Shown piece after piece: positions 4,982-6,329 of a DNA stretch of 6,329 bases. Positions within the stretch are counted from its first letter, which is position 1; every line of letters starts with the position of its first letter. Position numbers and translations under genes: made by a program. Source of the stretch: Candidatus Hecatellales archaeon (GTDB taxonomy: Archaea > Thermoproteota > Bathyarchaeia > Hecatellales > Hecatellaceae); contig QMYD01000064.1 of NCBI GenBank assembly GCA_003662485.1, positions 1 to 6,329 on the forward strand, given 5' to 3'. A model generated the notes under the pieces. That model saw only the letters and a list, made by a program, of their open reading frames with translations, was not told the origin of the DNA and did no database searches.

Positions 4982-5413
4982 ATGGAAGGATTTGCAGAGG
5001 CCTCGCTTGGAAGGCTTTTCGTGGTGAGGCTTCCCCACGGCGGAGACCTCCTAGAATCCATTAAGGGTTTCGCTGTTGAGAGAGGGGTGGAGGCTGGAGT
5101 CCTATGGGTGATAGGAGCCGTTAGGAAGGCCTCCATAAGCTTCTACGACCAGGCTGAGAAATCCTACGTGAAGCAGAGCTTTGAGGAGCCCATGGAAATC
5201 CTCGCCTGCACAGGAAACATTGGAAGGCTTAAAGGTGAAACCCTCGTCCACGCCCATATTACCCTGGCGAAGAGGAATGGTGAAACGGTTGGAGGCCACC
5301 TGGAGGAGGGCACCACCATCTTCTCTGCAGAAATGTTCCTCTTAGAACTGAAAAAGGTGGCCTTAAACAGGGAATACGATGAAACCACAGGGCTAAACCT
5401 TTTCAGGCTTTAG
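4982..5413 (+). CDS. PPC domain (DUF296) protein
   Basis: This 143-residue protein is a single PPC (plants and prokaryotes conserved, DUF296) domain. The recognisable features are LPHGGDLLESI near 17-27, the GVLWVIGAV strand near 39-47, H90-A-H92 and V103-GGHL107. H90, H92 and H106 are the conserved histidines that often bind a metal in solved structures, which are trimers. In plants the domain is joined to AT-hooks and helps regulate transcription; here no AT-hook or basic extension exists, so DNA binding should not be assumed. The start is secure because GGAGGTG lies at ideal spacing. Its last 21 bases overlap the convergent MNT gene. The biochemical role of stand-alone prokaryotic PPC proteins is unknown to me. 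Confidence 0.9.
   Translation: MEGFAEASLGRLFVVRLPHGGDLLESIKGFAVERGVEAGVLWVIGAVRKASISFYDQAEKSYVKQSFEEPMEILACTGNIGRLKGETLVHAHITLAKRNGETVGGHLEEGTTIFSAEMFLLELKKVALNREYDETTGLNLFRL
5351..5355 (-). terminator. Possible T5 terminator of the HEPN-MNT unit
   Basis: Read on the minus strand this is a T5 run in a pyrimidine-rich context, about 38 bases past the MNT stop and inside the convergent PPC gene. It is plausible as an archaeal T-tract terminator, with weak support. Confidence 0.28.
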
Positions 5414-5830
5414 GCCAACCCTGAAAACCTTCAGGCCGTCGTAGACTGGTAAGGCCTTCTCCAGCATTTTGGCTAGGAGGGGGTCTGAGAGTTCATCAGG
5501 CTGGAGGATAACCAAATCTAGCGGTAGGCTTCTAGGCTTACAGCCTCTAACCTTGGCTAGAAGCCTCCAGTAGGCCTCGCCTTTAGGCTTCTTCGGAATT
5601 ACGAGGGCTACATCATAGTCACTGTAGGGTAGGGGGTTTCCAAGAGCCCTAGAGCCGAAAAGAGCTATGGAAACCTCTCCTTTGAAAAGCCTTCTAACCC
5701 TGCTTACAAAGGCCTGGAAGTCTTTCTCTTCTCCCTCAAGCCTGCGAGCCCTACTTCTTAAGTAGGCTCTCAGCCCACCTTCCAATCTTCTTCGCATACT
5801 CCACACACCTTCTAGCTGTTTCCCTCCCAT
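5393..5830 (-). CDS. MNT-type minimal nucleotidyltransferase (antitoxin-like)
   Basis: A small soluble protein of the polymerase-beta nucleotidyltransferase superfamily, MNT type. The catalytic signature is intact: G59-S60-R61 followed by S70-D71-Y-D73, with a third acidic residue in LPLDLVIL (D105). MNT proteins paired with HEPN proteins act as antitoxins; in the type VII systems studied, the MNT protein adds AMP to the HEPN toxin. The gene follows the HEPN gene on the same strand and overlaps its 3' end. The start is uncertain: ATG 5830 gives 145 residues and an 80-base overlap, ATG 5797 gives 134 residues and a 47-base overlap, and TTG 5785 is possible. Both ATGs are preceded by the same TGTGGAGT. 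The N-terminal 40 residues are basic and precede the nucleotidyltransferase core. Its 3' end overlaps the PPC gene by 21 bases. Confidence 0.88.
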   Translation of the reverse strand: MGGKQLEGVWSMRRRLEGGLRAYLRSRARRLEGEEKDFQAFVSRVRRLFKGEVSIALFGSRALGNPLPYSDYDVALVIPKKPKGEAYWRLLAKVRGCKPRSLPLDLVILQPDELSDPLLAKMLEKALPVYDGLKVFRVGLKPEKV

Positions 5831-6114
5831 ACTCCACAGGCTTTCTTCCAGGATACCTAGCCATCGTGTAGTGGGGTGTTAGGGCATCCGCGTAAGCGTA
5901 GAGTTCACTCGGAACCTTTAATCCTAAGCCTTCGATTTCACTAAGTAAAACGGTGAGGTCGTGGGTGAACCCCAGTTCGACTTACGATTATCGCTTTCAA
6001 GTATAGTTCAGCTGCCTGCTGAGCATTGAAGCAGGCGAGCCAGTGAATTCCCCTACGGGTTAGGGTTGAAGCCTCCTCTAGGAAAACTCTAGCCCTCCTA
6101 AGCCATTCCTCCAA
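5751..6114 (-). pseudogene. HEPN domain protein (toxin-like partner of MNT), frame-disrupted
   Basis: Minus-strand translation gives a HEPN domain in two frames. Frame A starts at TTG 6114 (an in-frame TAG lies at 6142-6144 with no other usual start between) and reads MEEWLRRARVFLEEA..., with WLACFNAQQAAELYLKAIIV, the hallmark HEPN helix; it stops at TAG 5941-5943 after 57 residues. Frame B resumes directly after a TAA (5982-5984) with VELGFTHDLTVLL, then TPHYTMARYPG, and ends at TAG 5751. Removing one base near 5981-5985 joins them into a 120-residue protein of normal HEPN length. The restored protein has the ARYPG motif but no clear R-x4-6-H RNase motif. A Shine-Dalgarno-like GGGGAAGG lies nine bases before the TTG. 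The break may be a real mutation, a programmed frameshift or a sequence error. Codon use and both halves look otherwise unspoiled, which suggests a recent event or an error. Confidence 0.82.
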
Positions 6115-6193
6115 CTGAAATCGCCTTCCCCAAATTATTTCCTAGTTAAGCTTTAAGAGGGTTTATGCTTCTTGGATTTTCTGGTGAACCAGC
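6115..6193. promoter_or_regulatory. Divergent promoter region for HEPN-MNT and the MBL-fold gene
   Basis: This 79-base gap separates divergent starts. On the plus strand GTTTATGC (6161-6168) is centred about 29 bases before ATG 6194, the expected place for a leaderless or near-leaderless start; GGTGAA (6183-6188) could serve as Shine-Dalgarno if the transcript starts earlier. On the minus strand CTTAAAGC (6150-6157) is TATA-like and would start transcription near 6127, leaving about a dozen bases before TTG 6114. The plus-strand TTAAGCTTTAAG (6145-6156) is nearly palindromic and could serve both directions. Confidence 0.42.
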
Positions 6194-6329
6194 ATGTTTA
6201 GGTATGGTGAGGTGGAGTTTGTATGGCTTGGCCACGACGGCTTCAGGGTTAAGGCTCCAGGTTTAACCCTATACTTTGACCCCTACGAGATTGGTGGTGG
6301 GGAGCCAGCCGACCTAATCCTAGTTAGCC
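6194..6329 (+). CDS. MBL-fold metal-dependent hydrolase, N-terminal part (3' truncated by window)
   Basis: The first 45 residues of a metallo-beta-lactamase-superfamily protein are visible; the frame is open to the right edge. The pattern is the usual start of the UlaG/UPF0173-like group: a strand leading to W11-L-G-H-D-G-F17, a second strand, LYFDPYE around D29, and ADLILVS at 39-45. The next, incomplete codon begins with C, as expected for the first histidine of the HxHxDH metal motif, but the motif itself lies outside the window. Substrate and specific function cannot be told from this part. ATG at 6194 is chosen because it directly precedes the first strand and has a TATA-like box about 29 bases upstream. 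It is divergent from the HEPN-MNT unit; no functional link is evident. Confidence 0.85.
   Translation, partial: MFRYGEVEFVWLGHDGFRVKAPGLTLYFDPYEIGGGEPADLILVS

Noticed and set aside
5941..6114. 57-residue frame as a separate complete small gene
   Set aside because: Its C-terminal residues after the YLKAIIV stretch do not resemble HEPN, while the neighbouring frame continues the domain at once. It is better read as the 5' part of a disrupted HEPN gene.
1..6329. CRISPR array, insertion sequence or integrase attachment site
   Set aside because: No regularly spaced direct repeats, transposase or integrase coding sequence, or terminal inverted repeats are visible on either strand.

Overview
The window looks like a compact, gene-dense archaeal chromosome segment. 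The archaeal signs are: a methenyl-tetrahydromethanopterin cyclohydrolase (Mch), a type II methionine aminopeptidase of the short archaeal form, a DUF1512 membrane protein (a family I know only from archaea), a free-standing 5S rRNA gene, TATA/BRE-like promoter elements with several probably leaderless genes, and T-tract terminators. Mch next to TACK-type families such as DUF1512 suggests an uncultivated Thermoproteota/TACK lineage (Bathyarchaeia-like is one guess). The phylum is an inference; the domain assignment is firm.

Layout, left to right. (1) 1-563 (+): C-terminal 60% of mch, cut by the window edge. (2) 572-1096 (-): TIGR00725/LOG-like Rossmann protein, convergent with mch. (3) 1170-2057 (+): type II methionine aminopeptidase, divergent from (2) across a 73-base promoter region. 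(4) 2061-3572 (-): a two-gene unit, a DUF1512 membrane protein followed 15 bases later by a small two-TM zinc-ribbon protein; its end lies 3 bases from the end of (3). (5) 3701-3822 (+): 5S rRNA with its own promoter and T6 terminator. (6) 3880-4293 (+): unrecognised 137-aa cysteine-rich, basic protein. (7) 4319-4939 (+): minimal M50 (site-2 protease) intramembrane metalloprotease. (8) 4982-5413 (+): stand-alone PPC/DUF296 protein. (9) 5393-6114 (-): a HEPN-MNT toxin-antitoxin-type module; its tail overlaps (8) by 21 bases. The HEPN gene was not called as one reading frame because a single-base +1 frame disruption near 5981-5985 splits it. (10) 6194-6329 (+): start of an MBL-fold (metallo-beta-lactamase superfamily) hydrolase, cut by the right edge.

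The genes do not form one pathway. Mch belongs to tetrahydromethanopterin C1 metabolism; methionine aminopeptidase and 5S rRNA belong to protein synthesis; DUF1512 plus its zinc-ribbon partner, M50 and the 137-aa protein are membrane or zinc-binding proteins of unknown role; HEPN-MNT is the accessory, defence-like part. The best candidates for something undescribed are the DUF1512/zinc-ribbon pair, the 137-aa cysteine-rich protein beside the 5S gene, and the frame-broken HEPN gene. I see no CRISPR array, insertion sequence, tRNA or integration site.
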